DNA of 64,000 nucleotides. It comes from Vitellaria paradoxa (lineage: Eukaryota > Streptophyta > Magnoliopsida > Ericales > Sapotaceae). Shown piece by piece: positions 52,701-56,432 of the stretch (position 1 is the first letter of the stretch; each line of letters begins with the position of its first letter). The stretch is taken from assembly GCA_019916065.1 (NCBI GenBank), contig CM034234.1:12940520-13004519 (forward strand), in the 5' to 3' direction. Under the pieces are notes generated by a model. That model made no database searches and was not told where the DNA came from. It saw only the letters and a list, made by a program, of their open reading frames with translations. Both the position numbers and the translations under genes were made by a program.

Positions 52701-54098
52701 TTCGGTGCCCCCTGGCGCCCAGTGCCCCCCCTGGGCAAAAATTCTGGTTCCGCCCCTGCCAAGCACCATATTGCCAAGTAGTATATTGTCCTCTACATGC
52801 ATTTCATATAAACTTCACTTCCCACTCAAATTTTTATCAAATTCTTTGGACAAACAGGAAAATAAGCAATCGTGAAAGTTGATGGATTTGATAAGAACAA
52901 AGTACCATACAAATGGAAAATTCACTAAAGTGAAGGCTCGCTTCTTTTGACAAGCTGACATAAATAATAGAAAGATATCAACACCCAAGAATATCAATAG
53001 TTCAAGTTCTAGAAACATATATTTAAATCACAATAACTTACCCATGTGAAAGAGGGAGAGAGAAAGAAGAAGGAACAACCATGTCATTATATTACCATTA
53101 GAAAAAAAAAAATCATGATAACTGAAATTATATATCTAGGGGATAAAACAATGCATGCTAACAGTTATAGTCAACGTAATGAAATATGAAATACAACACC
53201 ATCAAAACATGCAGAAGTCTTTACCTGATTCAAGAAGCTCATCAACTCTTTGACCACTTCCCTGAAGCTGTCATCATCAAGCCACCCATACTTTATAACC
53301 CGACAAAAGAGTTGAATTAGGGATCCAATCACAAAAGGCTCCAAGTCAGGTCCTCTGGTGGCCAGATATTTCATGAGATAGTTTCCTTCAGAAAAAGTGC
53401 ATATAGGTCAATTTGAAAAATGCAAGCCACAATCCATATTGATATATTTATATACAGTATGTCACCTAGATAGTAAAACAAAGAAAAGGTGACTTAGTTT
53501 TGCAAATTGTCCATCCTCAAAATGTTCATGATCTAAGCTTAAGGAATTAAGCATTATCCCTTACACAAAACGAATCACACGATAATTTCTTATGAACCAC
53601 ATAATATAGAAGAAAACAAGGGAGAATGTGACATCACCAAGAATAGTAACAAACTAAAGACAAATATGAGAATATAGATAGTTGTGCACAAATTGATATC
53701 GAAATTTTAAGCATATTGTCAAATAACCGGGAAAAAAAAAAAAAAAAAAACAGATAAGGTAAAACAAAACGCTTGTCAGACGATCAAACCCAGTCATGCA
53801 ATGTTCCTCCTATAACATTTATAGCCATAATTATCTGCAAGCAAACAAGATTATTACGAATATCAAGCCGAAGCTGCAAAGGAAGGCGCTGCTCAGTCAC
53901 TTGCTTCAACAAACTTGAACTAGCCAGCATCAATGCATATGGAGTCAAGGCATTGTCCAGGATGTATTGACACTGTGAAATGTAATCAGGGTTCATTGAA
54001 AAGCATTTTAAAGTATTCTCTGCATGAGCTCGTTCAACAGAGTCCTGTGAATTGTAAAGCCTTTCACACAACACTTCCAGTTGTGCTAAGCTCTCCAT
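5669..54098 (-). CDS. XPO7: Exportin-7 / RanBP17-type nuclear transport receptor, 28 coding exons
   Basis: The gene encodes a karyopherin of the exportin-7 family, which binds Ran-GTP and carries folded cargo out through the nuclear pore. The predicted protein is built of HEAT/ARM-type helical repeats with no membrane segment. Family landmarks recovered in order include [140 protein letters not shown] and [13 protein letters not shown]. Coding exons in order: 54098-53858, 53385-53225, 51363-51298, 27456-27339, 27233-27124, 27031-26938, 24540-24418, 22799-22732, 19518-19432, 19323-19171, 19068-18973, 18823-18764, 18678-18557, 18477-18390, 17010-16906, 16804-16700, 16624-16572, 16486-16423, 16314-16180, 15854-15742, 15648-15555, 14805-14586, 13979-13849, 12982-12836, 12584-12456, 8604-8506, 7619-7581, 5806-5669. 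All introns are GT-AG and phases agree except for a 2-nt deficit in exon 6 and a 1-nt deficit in exon 7. The start is the ATG matching the family N-terminus; a longer in-frame extension upstream has no ATG. Confidence 0.93.
5807..7580 (-). other. XPO7 intron 27
   Basis: This non-coding intron contains the Tourist-like MITE at 6382-6534 and an (AT)n run near 6806-6830. Nothing else was recognised. Confidence 0.8.
6382..6534. mobile_element. Tourist-like MITE (PIF/Harbinger type) with TTA duplication
   Basis: This 153-bp element has inverted ends GGTGGTGTTTGGA and (complement of the right end) GACCCTGTTTGGA. It is flanked by TTA on each side (6379-6381 and 6535-6537), the target duplication of PIF/Harbinger MITEs. 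It has no coding capacity. Confidence 0.65.
7581..7619 (-). CDS. XPO7: XPO7 coding exon 27 (39 bp microexon)
   Basis: Thirteen codons, [13 protein letters not shown], lie between a TTGCAG acceptor and a consensus GTAAGT donor. It matches the family segment that follows ILISEE. It is too short for simple ORF calling. Confidence 0.88.
7620..8505 (-). other. XPO7 intron 26
   Basis: Non-coding AT-rich sequence between a GTAAAT donor and a TTGCAG acceptor. I see no repeat or RNA gene in it. Confidence 0.75.
8506..8604 (-). CDS. XPO7: XPO7 coding exon 26
   Basis: Thirty-three codons, in phase 0 at both ends, containing [17 protein letters not shown], one of the best conserved exportin-7 C-terminal segments. 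Confidence 0.92.
9555..9840. repeat. Dispersed repeat, copy 1 (family also at about 27630-27930)
   Basis: The stretch starting ACATGGACTCGGGTATG resembles, in the same orientation, the stretch starting ACATAGACTCGGGTATG near 27637. Shared downstream blocks are AATTTTAGGATAT, a CACTACTATAAGATAT-like block and a TTAAAATTTTTCTTTA-like block. A weaker inverted match lies around 56870-57350. Class unknown. Confidence 0.5.
9859..11173 (+). mobile_element. Non-autonomous Helitron-like element (candidate)
   Basis: The block opens with TCTATATAATAAAACAC after an A and closes with GGCAATTGCTAG before a T. Both ends resemble plant Helitron termini (5' TC, 3' CTAG, insertion between A and T). A second TCTATATAATAAGAA start at 10258 begins a unit repeating about 298 bp of the first (GTGGCAAGCT, TTTTGGGGAG and GTGGC blocks). 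A further AT-rich unit repeats at about 10580 and 10945. No Rep/helicase coding is present. The terminal hairpin expected upstream of CTAG is weak, so the call is tentative. Confidence 0.45.
11680..12205 (-). repeat. Two adjacent RTE-LINE-like 3' ends
   Basis: Two units offset by 368 bp share AATGGG...GTATTCTCCATTG blocks and CCTTAGTCCCAAACTAGT followed by a GGCTAAAAT-like end. On the minus strand this resembles the 3' end of plant RTE-clade LINEs (TAGCC ... CTAGTTTGGGACTAAGG, then a short tandem tail). The unit near 12111-12130 still has a CAACT repeat corresponding to a (TTGAG)n tail. There is no coding sequence. Confidence 0.5.
12456..12584 (-). CDS. XPO7: XPO7 coding exon 25
   Basis: Forty-three codons from [20 protein letters not shown] to FPE. 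The acceptor is TGACAG and the donor GTAAGT. Phase 0. Confidence 0.92.
12836..12982 (-). CDS. XPO7: XPO7 coding exon 24
   Basis: Forty-nine codons containing [20 protein letters not shown], the conserved exportin-7 segment; acceptor TTGCAG, donor GTTTGT. Confidence 0.92.
12983..13848 (-). other. XPO7 intron 23
   Basis: This is non-coding. A GGGGGCAGACCCATG ... GCAATTGCCCCCAC pair at 13179-13325 suggests a degraded hAT MITE, without a clear target duplication. A T-run/G-run compound homopolymer lies at about 13629-13652. Confidence 0.6.
13849..13979 (-). CDS. XPO7: XPO7 coding exon 23
   Basis: Contains [20 protein letters not shown] and ends AYQK. It completes a split alanine codon with exon 22 (G|CT). 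Confidence 0.92.
13980..14585 (-). other. XPO7 intron 22
   Basis: Non-coding sequence with a GA-rich run near 14045-14060 and an A/T-homopolymer near 14310-14325. No mobile element was recognised. Confidence 0.7.
14586..14805 (-). CDS. XPO7: XPO7 coding exon 22 (largest internal exon after exon 1)
   Basis: Seventy-three codons plus one base, from [13 protein letters not shown] through [20 protein letters not shown] to ILLLILSR. This is the most conserved block of the family. Acceptor TGCAG, donor GTACAC. Confidence 0.95.
14806..15554 (-). other. XPO7 intron 21
   Basis: Non-coding; reading frames on either strand in this stretch are short and match nothing I recognise. Confidence 0.7.
15555..15648 (-). 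CDS. XPO7: XPO7 coding exon 21
   Basis: Encodes (S)[16 protein letters not shown] to WTDTPE. The first serine codon is split AG|T with exon 20. Confidence 0.92.
15742..15854 (-). CDS. XPO7: XPO7 coding exon 20
   Basis: Encodes [18 protein letters not shown], then [14 protein letters not shown], a strongly conserved family motif. Ends in phase 2. Confidence 0.93.
16180..16314 (-). CDS. XPO7: XPO7 coding exon 19
   Basis: Forty-five codons, [19 protein letters not shown] to SSMGPLLQ. Acceptor TTTCAG, donor GTACAT. It matches the family [17 protein letters not shown] region. Confidence 0.93.
16423..16486 (-). CDS. XPO7: XPO7 coding exon 18
   Basis: Twenty-one codons, [20 protein letters not shown] then N, after a split glycine codon (GG|A). 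Confidence 0.9.
16572..16624 (-). CDS. XPO7: XPO7 coding exon 17
   Basis: Encodes [17 protein letters not shown] plus GG of a split glycine codon; the donor is GTTAGT. Confidence 0.9.
16700..16804 (-). CDS. XPO7: XPO7 coding exon 16
   Basis: Thirty-five codons, [20 protein letters not shown] to LRCYAE, near-identical to the family consensus. Confidence 0.94.
16906..17010 (-). CDS. XPO7: XPO7 coding exon 15
   Basis: Thirty-five codons, [19 protein letters not shown] to DQAMHSCK. The six-T run encoding FF is intact here, in contrast to exon 6. Confidence 0.93.
17011..18389 (-). other. XPO7 intron 14
   Basis: Non-coding sequence with an A16-17 run near 17587. I recognise no mobile element or RNA gene. 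Confidence 0.7.
18390..18477 (-). CDS. XPO7: XPO7 coding exon 14
   Basis: Twenty-nine codons after a split serine (AG|T): [20 protein letters not shown] to GLHSK. Donor GTAATC. Confidence 0.92.
18557..18678 (-). CDS. XPO7: XPO7 coding exon 13
   Basis: Encodes [20 protein letters not shown], then [20 protein letters not shown], and ends in phase 2. Confidence 0.92.
18764..18823 (-). CDS. XPO7: XPO7 coding exon 12
   Basis: Twenty codons, [20 protein letters not shown], in phase 0 on both sides. Confidence 0.88.
18973..19068 (-). CDS. XPO7: XPO7 coding exon 11
   Basis: Thirty-two codons from [20 protein letters not shown] to LCRFQ. Acceptor TTGCAG, donor GTTCGG. Confidence 0.92.
19171..19323 (-). 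CDS. XPO7: XPO7 coding exon 10
   Basis: Fifty-one codons, [20 protein letters not shown] to SKFDSVQ. It matches the family segment YYLLGMWSRLVASVPYLKG. Confidence 0.93.
19432..19518 (-). CDS. XPO7: XPO7 coding exon 9
   Basis: Twenty-nine codons, [20 protein letters not shown] to SLQSWQ. Acceptor TTACAG, donor GTTATT. Confidence 0.92.
19519..22731 (-). other. XPO7 intron 8 (3.2 kb) with unassigned repeat-like DNA
   Basis: The portion at about 20280-21780 has a more balanced composition than the flanking intron. It reads like decayed mobile or captured DNA: several short frames on both strands, and an imperfect internal repeat around TCACTTAGATC(C/T) at 21370 and 21469. I could not assign it to a family. 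The end near 22699-22731 is a GA-rich microsatellite next to the splice donor. Confidence 0.5.
22732..22799 (-). CDS. XPO7: XPO7 coding exon 8
   Basis: Encodes [20 protein letters not shown] then YQ after a split glycine (G|GT). The GTCTCT donor is weak and runs directly into a CT-rich microsatellite. Confidence 0.9.
22800..24417 (-). other. XPO7 intron 7 with L1-type LINE relic
   Basis: The intron holds a compound C-run/A-run homopolymer (22807-22837) and the L1 relic at about 23050-24315. The relic lies on the strand opposite to the gene. Confidence 0.65.
23050..24315 (+). mobile_element. L1-type LINE relic with zf-RVT-like C-terminus
   Basis: Plus-strand translation at about 23890-23990 gives [20 protein letters not shown] then [12 protein letters not shown], the Cys/His-rich segment (zf-RVT) that ends plant L1 reverse transcriptases. 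After a frameshift, 24050-24125 continues with [18 protein letters not shown], also typical. The 3' end has TTTTTGGCATCTTCTTAGTG, an AATAAAG signal and a short A-run near 24305. The 5' boundary is uncertain and the rest of the polymerase is missing, so this is an internally deleted or truncated copy. Confidence 0.55.
24418..24540 (-). CDS. XPO7: XPO7 coding exon 7, one nucleotide short
   Basis: From [19 protein letters not shown] to ILETGR plus one base. The family has A-L-E-C at the start. After the TTCCAG acceptor only GC remains before TTG GAG TGC, so the exon is 123 nt where 124 is expected; the likely cause is a TTT run read as TT at 24537-24538. No alternative acceptor restores the frame. 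Confidence 0.88.
24541..26937 (-). other. XPO7 intron 6 (2.4 kb)
   Basis: Non-coding. It contains an imperfect direct repeat (CCCAGGGCATAATA / CCCAGGGCAATAATA, 25100-25215), the poly(A)-only insertion scar at 26357-26407 and a possibly organelle-derived stretch at about 26325-26545. Confidence 0.65.
26357..26407 (+). repeat. 19-bp direct repeat flanking a 15-A run (retroposition scar)
   Basis: The 19-bp string starting GATCTCTGAG and ending TATATGAA occurs at 26357-26375 and again at 26389-26407, separated only by A residues (15 A in the joined run). This has the structure of a LINE-machinery target-site duplication carrying nothing but a poly(A) tail. Confidence 0.6.
26938..27031 (-). CDS. 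XPO7: XPO7 coding exon 6, two nucleotides short
   Basis: The exon reads [18 protein letters not shown] and then meets TGA at 26975-26977. In the shifted frame the family segment resumes as [13 protein letters not shown]. The family has FFDYY here, needing six T; only four are present (26977-26980 on the plus strand are A). The exon is 94 nt where 96 is expected. Splice sites are sound (TGTAG acceptor, GTTAGT donor). Confidence 0.88.
27124..27233 (-). CDS. XPO7: XPO7 coding exon 5
   Basis: Encodes [20 protein letters not shown] then [16 protein letters not shown] after a split valine (G|TT). Donor GTGCAT is non-consensus after position 2. Confidence 0.92.
27339..27456 (-). CDS. XPO7: XPO7 coding exon 4
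   Basis: Thirty-nine codons plus one base: [20 protein letters not shown] to LCQLKNE. It lies at the downstream edge of the 23.8-kb intron 3. Confidence 0.93.
27630..27930. repeat. Dispersed repeat, copy 2
   Basis: Similar in order and orientation to the stretch at 9555-9840, starting at ACATAGACTCGGGTATG. A further inverted and interrupted relative lies around 56870-57350. No coding content or defined ends. Confidence 0.5.
28403..28900 (+). repeat. Gypsy 5' LTR
   Basis: 498 bp, with a TATA-like TATTATAAATAGG near 28580. It pairs with the 500-bp 3' LTR at 34240-34739. Confidence 0.88.
28945..30110 (+). pseudogene. Gypsy gag with broken zinc knuckle
   Basis: An ATG at 28945 opens a frame that meets a stop near 29068. 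The retrotransposon gag core is readable at 29301-29900 ([51 protein letters not shown]) with an in-frame stop near 29581. A CCHC knuckle follows near 29976-30020 as [14 protein letters not shown]: the first cysteine position is valine, so the metal site is incomplete. Confidence 0.8.
30145..30564 (+). pseudogene. Gypsy protease region
   Basis: The segment [19 protein letters not shown] corresponds to the Gypsy aspartic protease active-site region (family I-D-x-G-S/C-x2-N), followed by [11 protein letters not shown], typical of the protease to reverse-transcriptase linker. The glycine of the usual DGGSC is arginine here. Confidence 0.75.
30750..32880 (+). pseudogene. Gypsy reverse transcriptase and RNase H, interrupted
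   Basis: The reverse transcriptase starts in several frames near 30770 ([21 protein letters not shown]). It is split by a MITE at 31101-31859 and resumes with [16 protein letters not shown] and [13 protein letters not shown]. The YxDD region near 32070 is frameshifted. RNase H is readable in 32323-32796 ([40 protein letters not shown]). Confidence 0.82.
31101..31859 (+). mobile_element. hAT-type MITE, copy A, with GGATACG/CGTATCC arrays
   Basis: The ends are CTATGAAGCACAGAT and its inverted copy (ending CTTCATAG). The flanks are a perfect 8-bp duplication ACTGGGGC (31093-31100 and 31860-31867) in the middle of the Gypsy reverse transcriptase. Both subterminal regions carry repeated GGATACG, CGTATCC and relatives. 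The interior matches copy B at 47045-47695 in inverse orientation, but copy A keeps an additional segment at about 31390-31540. It encodes no transposase. Confidence 0.85.
32946..34100 (+). pseudogene. Gypsy integrase with internal deletion
   Basis: The zinc-binding and core start are present ([57 protein letters not shown]). The frame then jumps to [17 protein letters not shown], so roughly 70 residues of the catalytic core, including the region of the third acidic residue, are missing. A C-terminal portion ([21 protein letters not shown]) follows at 33758-34100. No chromodomain is seen. Confidence 0.82.
34240..34739 (+). repeat. Gypsy 3' LTR
   Basis: 500 bp, homologous to 28403-28900, bounded on the right by TGAAG. 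Confidence 0.88.
35042..35145. repeat. 52-bp tandem duplication next to the Copia insertion
   Basis: The unit starting ATAGTTTCACCTTTTTAAGC occurs at 35042-35093 and 35094-35145 without visible change. The next five bases are the target duplication ATAGC of the Copia element. Confidence 0.8.
35151..35358 (+). repeat. Copia 5' LTR with TATA box
   Basis: 208 bp, starts TATTAGAAG and ends TTTTCTAACT. A TATA-like ATTATAAATAAG lies at about 35289-35300, followed by GGAGAGGGGAATG, a plausible transcript start region. Confidence 0.92.
35411..35718 (+). repeat. 155-bp GC-rich tandem duplication in the Copia leader
   Basis: Copy 1 (35411-35565) and copy 2 (35566-35718) share GGCGACTTCTC and GACCGGAGCAACCGGCCGAC blocks and the segment up to CGCGTCAGCC, with few changes and one C fewer in copy 2. 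It lies in the untranslated leader between primer site and gag start, and is much more GC-rich than the rest of the window. Confidence 0.85.
36111..40370 (+). CDS. Copia gag-pol polyprotein, intact
   Basis: The 1,419-residue polyprotein is in Copia order. Residue positions are approximate: gag/UBN2-like region 25-215; zinc knuckle [14 protein letters not shown] near 267-280; protease [11 protein letters not shown] near 359-369; integrase zinc region WHRRLGHPS ... CEACQFGKH near 490-530; integrase core with HTDVWGPS near 545, RSDNALEY near 610 and [10 protein letters not shown] near 641; reverse transcriptase [11 protein letters not shown] near 954 and YVDD near 1102; RNase [10 protein letters not shown] near 1264, AEAEYRAM near 1307 and CDNQAA near 1342. 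All expected catalytic motifs are visible and no stop or frameshift interrupts them. The start is the first ATG matching the usual MAKSED-type N-terminus after the long leader. Confidence 0.95.
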   Translation: MAKSEDQPFNPTVFLKADDVPRSITPKKLNGDNYLGWAHAVKTFLRGKNKLQYITDEAPPSTDPTYSVWMSEDAIVMGLLWHSLEDSVATTVEFCDSSKRIWECLAESYSQKSNVSRVYELYEQMFSAKQGDKSLSEYYSHLKSLWEQLLQYRPFSTDLIQQKKYWEEFMIANFLSGLNPSLRGFKDQILASETLPTAASAYSRIQRSSLGNRSSTPDNTTLPTDSSALVSQHNRGGPSRGSRGGRNTRGGSRGGGRSSGNKGDRKCDHCGGTNHTEPYCWKKYGKPEQAHHVKDNGPTQSSATPISTPTSDSQETYTLSSSQLQELIQSLRVSTPSTSTATLANSGNPALVASSSPSWIIDSGASSHMSGNSSLFSNLRSLNHKIVLADGSSRPVSGRGTLRPSSSLHLDSSLYVPQFPFNLLSVSQLTRLLNCSITFFANSCVFQDLKTKKTIGSGHEKDGLYYLDCPSLPAHSPSIALRTSLSPLQWHRRLGHPSLARLKLIVPNLSHVSSLDCEACQFGKHHRSTFSSRSNIRESEPFRVIHTDVWGPSRVKSINGFLYFVLFIDDSSRMTWIFLMKQRTDLPSIISRFYNEIFTQFDKRIKILRSDNALEYVQSAVDQFCLEKGIIHQTTCPRTSQQNGVAERKHRHILDVARTLLFQMNVPKPFWADAVLTACYLINRVPTPVLSNQSPFSVLYPDRSPFSLPPRVFGCVAFVHNLDPGLDKLSPRSRKCIFLGYSRTQKGYRCYHPASRRYFVSADVTFFESTAFFSSDGNALSSDLISREGASSPTLPAPISSVYIPLPTQSPLDSTTTPIPASPVAPSLPLIPPLPQVYQRDRDRKVILSSPTDSDSSSADPAPSSDLPIALRKGTRTCTQHPLANHVSYHRISSSLFSFVCALSSVSVPSSYMQALSIPGWKHAMDEEMNALHLNQTWELTTLPPGKQTVGCRWVYTVKYLPDGTVERLKARLVAKGYTQTYGVDYTETFSPVARLNSVRILLAVAVSRHWPLHQLDIKNAFLHGNLQEEVYMDQPPGYSTPGNNHLVCRLRRALYGLKQSPRAWFDRFSSALIEVGFSRSSADHSVFCRHTSSGTIIVIVYVDDIILSGDDASGIVALKQHLARQFHTKDLGGLRYFLGLEIARSAQGLSICQRKYVLDLLSETGLLGARPADTPMDSSTKLDTSSGTTFSDVSRYRRLVGKLIYLTVTRPDITYAVGVVSQFMHAPRTPHFEAVCRILRYLKQSPGRGLLYRPSSSLTVTGYSDADWAGSRTDRRSTSGYCTFVGDNLVTWRSKKQHVVARSSAEAEYRAMAHTAAEMLWVRSLLCDFGVDVPLPMPMHCDNQAAIFIANNPVFHERTKHIEVDCHFIRDLLMRRQLSTPFVRSSSQLADLLTKPLSRPAFLNLSSKLGIFDMYAPA
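40378..40585 (+). repeat. Copia 3' LTR
   Basis: 208 bp, identical to 35151-35358, preceded by the polypurine tract and followed by ATAGC. Confidence 0.92.
41209..42229 (+). mobile_element. ORF1-like, poly(A)-tailed LINE-type retroposon with 23-bp target duplication
   Basis: The insertion is flanked by a 23-bp duplication (41186-41208 and 42230-42252, starting ATGATTCC; one mismatch). It ends in an AATAAA signal near 42195 and an A-run, all marks of LINE-driven retroposition on the plus strand. One frame with four in-frame stops (TAG near 41236, TGA near 41428, TAA near 41554, TGA near 41839) reads [37 protein letters not shown] and [10 protein letters not shown], then [20 protein letters not shown]. 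This resembles the DUF4283-type N-terminal part of plant L1 ORF1. No endonuclease or reverse transcriptase follows. Confidence 0.65.
43011..44560 (-). pseudogene. Copia reverse transcriptase and RNase H with one in-frame stop
   Basis: The frame reads [53 protein letters not shown] and YVDDIVII, then a TAG near 43707. It continues as [53 protein letters not shown] and [13 protein letters not shown] to the natural stop before the polypurine tract. Most catalytic motifs remain. The single TAG separates reverse transcriptase from the connection and RNase H regions. Confidence 0.88.
44970..45640 (-). pseudogene. Copia integrase fragments
   Basis: The fragment at 45636-45265 reads [42 protein letters not shown] and [14 protein letters not shown], the zinc-site tail and the first two acidic positions of the core. 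After a frame break, 45152-44970 gives [13 protein letters not shown] and [14 protein letters not shown], the conserved stretch after the integrase core. Confidence 0.82.
45702..46115 (-). pseudogene. Copia protease region
   Basis: Just upstream of 46082 the minus strand encodes [18 protein letters not shown], the Copia protease active-site segment (D-S-G). It continues through [13 protein letters not shown] and PFNLMFVSQ to [11 protein letters not shown]. It is open to about 45702, where the GAG-pre-integrase region (HCRLGHPS) begins and breaks off. Confidence 0.8.
46116..46763 (-). other. Copia leader, gag-deleted
   Basis: About 650 bp between the primer site and protease. It holds GC-rich leader sequence near 46450-46540 (repeated GCGCGTGA motifs), then a short linker to the protease. 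No gag domain or CCHC motif is visible. Confidence 0.65.
46961..47897 (+). mobile_element. SINE-like element interrupted by MITE copy B
   Basis: The interval is bracketed by AGGTTCCATA (46950-46959 and 47898-47907), a possible target duplication. Just inside the left side are TGGCCCAATGG (46974-46984) and GAGTTTGAACC (47009-47019). These resemble RNA polymerase III A and B boxes at tRNA-like spacing. The MITE at 47045-47695 splits it. Without it the unit would be about 280 bp. There is no clear A-tail, so the call is tentative. Confidence 0.4.
47045..47695 (-). mobile_element. hAT-type MITE, copy B, with GGATACG/CGTATCC arrays
   Basis: 651 bp with 17-bp inverted ends CTATGAAGCACGGATAC and a perfect 8-bp duplication TTGTTAAA (47037-47044 and 47696-47703). 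It is the same family as 31101-31859 in opposite orientation: both have TTCAAATTAGG beside one end, CATAGGATACGGCTG, GGTTTAAAATATT-type and AAAATTTTAGTAGGG blocks. Both subterminal regions are dense in GGATACG/CGTATCC. No coding sequence. Confidence 0.85.
49631..49891 (+). mobile_element. tRNA-headed SINE with 15-bp target duplication
   Basis: The element is flanked by a perfect 15-bp repeat ATGTTTCATAAAGAA (49616-49630 and 49892-49906) and ends in an A-run after GGGTCACC. The head has TAGCTCAACGGG (49644-49655) as A box and GGTTCGAGTCT (49697-49707) as B box. A GC-rich body follows (GGTTTGGCGGGCTTGTGGGG, then GGTCGACTACACAG). Perfect target repeats suggest a fairly recent insertion. It lies antisense to the host gene within intron 3. 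Confidence 0.85.
51298..51363 (-). CDS. XPO7: XPO7 coding exon 3
   Basis: Twenty-two codons, [20 protein letters not shown] then NQ, between TTCCAG and GTCAGT. It is the last exon before the 23.8-kb intron and is too short to stand out as an ORF. Confidence 0.9.
51364..53224 (-). other. XPO7 intron 2 with hAT MITE
   Basis: Non-coding apart from the MITE at 52203-52758. Direct (AAAT)n runs occur near 51378-51391. Confidence 0.75.
52203..52758. mobile_element. hAT MITE with CAGGGGC ends
   Basis: 556 bp, with ends CAGGGGCAGAGCTA and (complement) CAGGGGCGGAACCAGA. It is flanked by a perfect 8-bp duplication CCAAGCAC (52195-52202 and 52759-52766). The interior is AT-rich and non-coding. It belongs to the widespread plant hAT MITE type with CAGGGGCGGA-like ends. 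Confidence 0.88.
53225..53385 (-). CDS. XPO7: XPO7 coding exon 2
   Basis: Completes a split arginine (C|GA), then [20 protein letters not shown], then [18 protein letters not shown] to LMSFLNQ. It matches the Ran-binding N-terminal region of the family. Confidence 0.94.
53386..53857 (-). other. XPO7 intron 1 of the coding region
   Basis: 472 bp, non-coding, with an A18 run near 53732-53749. Confidence 0.75.
53858..54098 (-). CDS. XPO7: XPO7 coding exon 1 (start codon)
   Basis: ATG at 54096-54098 begins [20 protein letters not shown] and runs through [20 protein letters not shown] to LRLDI plus C, with donor GTAATA. The N-terminus equals the plant exportin-7 start. In-frame sequence continues upstream about 28 codons without ATG. 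An acceptor-like TTTCAG at about 54188-54193 suggests a 5' UTR intron upstream. Confidence 0.93.
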
Positions 54099-54192
54099 TG
54101 TTGACAGTGTAAGCAGAGTTTCCCAGAATTCAGTGCTCAAGCAACCAGAATCAAAAAGTTCCAGGTCTTTCTCTTTCCCCAAATATAACTGA

Positions 54193-55040
54193 CTGAAATC
54201 TACAAATTCCCCACAAAGTGCAATTATATATTTAAAGGTGGAATAAAGGGAGAACGAAAAACAAGTCTCAATTCAATTAAGAACACCAAATTGCAGCAGC
54301 CAAGTTATTGAAATCAATATACTAATGCCAGAATGTTGTGTTGTTTACAAAATTACAGGACAGTTTTTCAATCTGCAATTGTTTCTTGTTACAATATATG
54401 CTCAAAAGTCAAAATGTAAAGAGAACTTGAGACAAATGGTCCATGAAGCTAATCATTAGCAGATCTCAGCCACAATATCTCTTGTCCAGCAGAAACTCAC
54501 AAAATCAATCCTGAAACCCAAAAAAGGAATGGTCAAATCATATCGTTGCATATACATCCAGACATGCAGTAAAAACACTATCATATTTAACATCTTTCCT
54601 CTAGTGCTCAGCAAAGGAATTCACTACAACAGTAGCACAACACAAAGATGCAACAAATAAAAATAGAATAATTAAGAGAATTAATATTTACATAATGAAG
54701 ATTTCTTAGCTAAAGAAGTTTACCAAAAGAGTAGGAAATAAAATACAACATGTAAATAATACTTACAAAAAGAACAGGTGCTTACACTTATACAGGGAAA
54801 TAGATGAGCATAAGATCCATTATACATAAACGATACAGTTACAAAGAATAGGTGATACATTCTAGGATGATATGGAGAAGTCCAGTTAAAAACTAAAAAT
54901 GAAAATTATAAAACCATGTGAAACATTTTTGCAAATAAAACATGCCAAACATCTAGTCAAAATCCACTAGGAAATCCAACAAAGTTAGCTTAATTACCTT
55001 ACAGCTTGTAAATGAATTCAGCATCAGTTTGTGACTTTCA
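54193..55040. other. Upstream non-coding DNA
   Basis: AT-rich sequence upstream of the first coding exon, probably 5' UTR intron or promoter. A CCAAATTGCAGCAG-like stretch is near 54287. No clear TATA or exon could be fixed here. Confidence 0.4.
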
Positions 55041-55047
55041 GCTACTA

Positions 55048-56432
55048 AACCAAACCAAACCAAACCAAACCAAGCCTTTTCCCACTAGGTGGGGTCGGCT
55101 ATATGGATTTGTCGACGCCAATTTGATCTGTTTAGGGGCATGTCCTCCGATAAATCTAAGTAGGTTAGGTCATGTTTAATGGTTTCTTTCCAGCTTCTCT
55201 TGGGTCTTCCTCTACCTCTCCTACTCCTGACAATCTCCATACTTTCACACCTTCTAACAGGTGCCTCTGCTGGACGCCTTCTAACATGGTCAAACCATCT
55301 TAATCGGTTTTCTCTCATTTTATCTTCAATCGGTGCTATTCCTACTTTGCTCCTAATCTCCTCGTTCCTAATCCTATCTTTCCTTGTAATCCCGCACATC
55401 CACCTTAACATCCTCATCTCCGCAACTACCATCTTCTGACCATGATTATGCTTTACTGCCCAACACTCTGATCCATATAGCAGCGCTGGTCTAACCGCTA
55501 CCTTATAATACTTTCCTTTCACCTTGAGGGGGATTTTTCGGTCGCACAAAACCCCCGAAGCACTCCTCCATTTGGTCTATCCAGCTTGAATCCTGTGACT
55601 TACATCAGTATCAATCCCTCCATCTTGTTGCACCATAGATCCAAGGTACCTAAATTTATCTTTCTCTACAATCTTTTGTGTGCCTAAACTTACTTCTATA
55701 CTACTCGTTATCCTACTTTGACTAAACTTACATTCCATATATTTCGTCTTGCATCGGCTTAGCCTAAACCCTTTTGTCTCTAACGTATCCCGCCACAATT
55801 CTAACTTAGCATTCACTCCTTCTCAAGTCTCATCTACTAAAACAATATCATCTGCAAATAGCATACACCACGGCATCTCATCCTGAATATGTCTTGTAAT
55901 CTCATCTATAACTAAAGCAAACAAGTACGGGCTTAACGCTGAGCCTTGATGTAAACCAATCGTGATAGGGAACTCATTAGTCTCTCCACCAGTCGTCCGT
56001 ATAGATGTCATGGCTCTATCATACATGTCCTTTATCGCCTCAATATATGCGACACACTCTCCTTTCTTTTCCAATACTCTCCATAAAATCTCCCTAGGAA
56101 CCCGATCATATGCCTTCTCTAAATCGATGAACACCATATGTAAATCTTTTTGACCTTCTCTATACTGTTCCATTAACCTCCTCAAGAGAAAGATAGCCTC
56201 CATGGTTGATCTTCCAGGCATGAAACCAAATTGGTTCTCTGAAACGTTTGTTGTCCTTCTTAGTCTTCTCTCAATAACTCTCCCATAATTTCATCGTATG
56301 GCTCATCAATTTAATCCCGCGATAGTTCGCACAGTTCTGAATATCTCCTTTGTTCTTGTATATGAGTATAAGGATACTTTTCCTCCATGCATCAGGCATC
56401 TTCTTGCTCTTTAGCACTACATTAATTAAGTT
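55048..56432 (-). mobile_element. 5'-truncated RTE-clade LINE
   Basis: The minus strand encodes the C-terminal half of an RTE-type reverse transcriptase and ends with a (TTTGG)n-like tail (plus strand AACCA repeats at 55047-55072), as usual for this clade. The 7-bp GCTACTA occurs at 55041-55047 and 56433-56439 as a possible target duplication. The coding homology stops exactly at the right copy, consistent with 5' truncation on insertion. Confidence 0.8.
55085..56221 (-). pseudogene. RTE reverse transcriptase C-terminal region with in-frame stops
   Basis: From 56221 the frame reads [55 protein letters not shown] and [14 protein letters not shown] (the FADD motif). Two in-frame stops follow, near 55823 (an expected Arg codon as TGA) and near 55576 (an expected Trp as TAG). 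It ends with LLYGSECWAVK, AEMRMLRWMCG, RNEEIRSKVGIAPIEDKMRE and GRGRPKRSW. Upstream of 56221 a frameshift near 56275 separates further RTE sequence (MPDAWRKSILILIYKNKGD). Confidence 0.85.

Noticed and set aside
54096..54182. In-frame N-terminal extension of XPO7 upstream of the chosen ATG
   Set aside because: It has no ATG, does not match the family N-terminus, and contains a plausible splice acceptor just upstream, so it is more likely 5' UTR.
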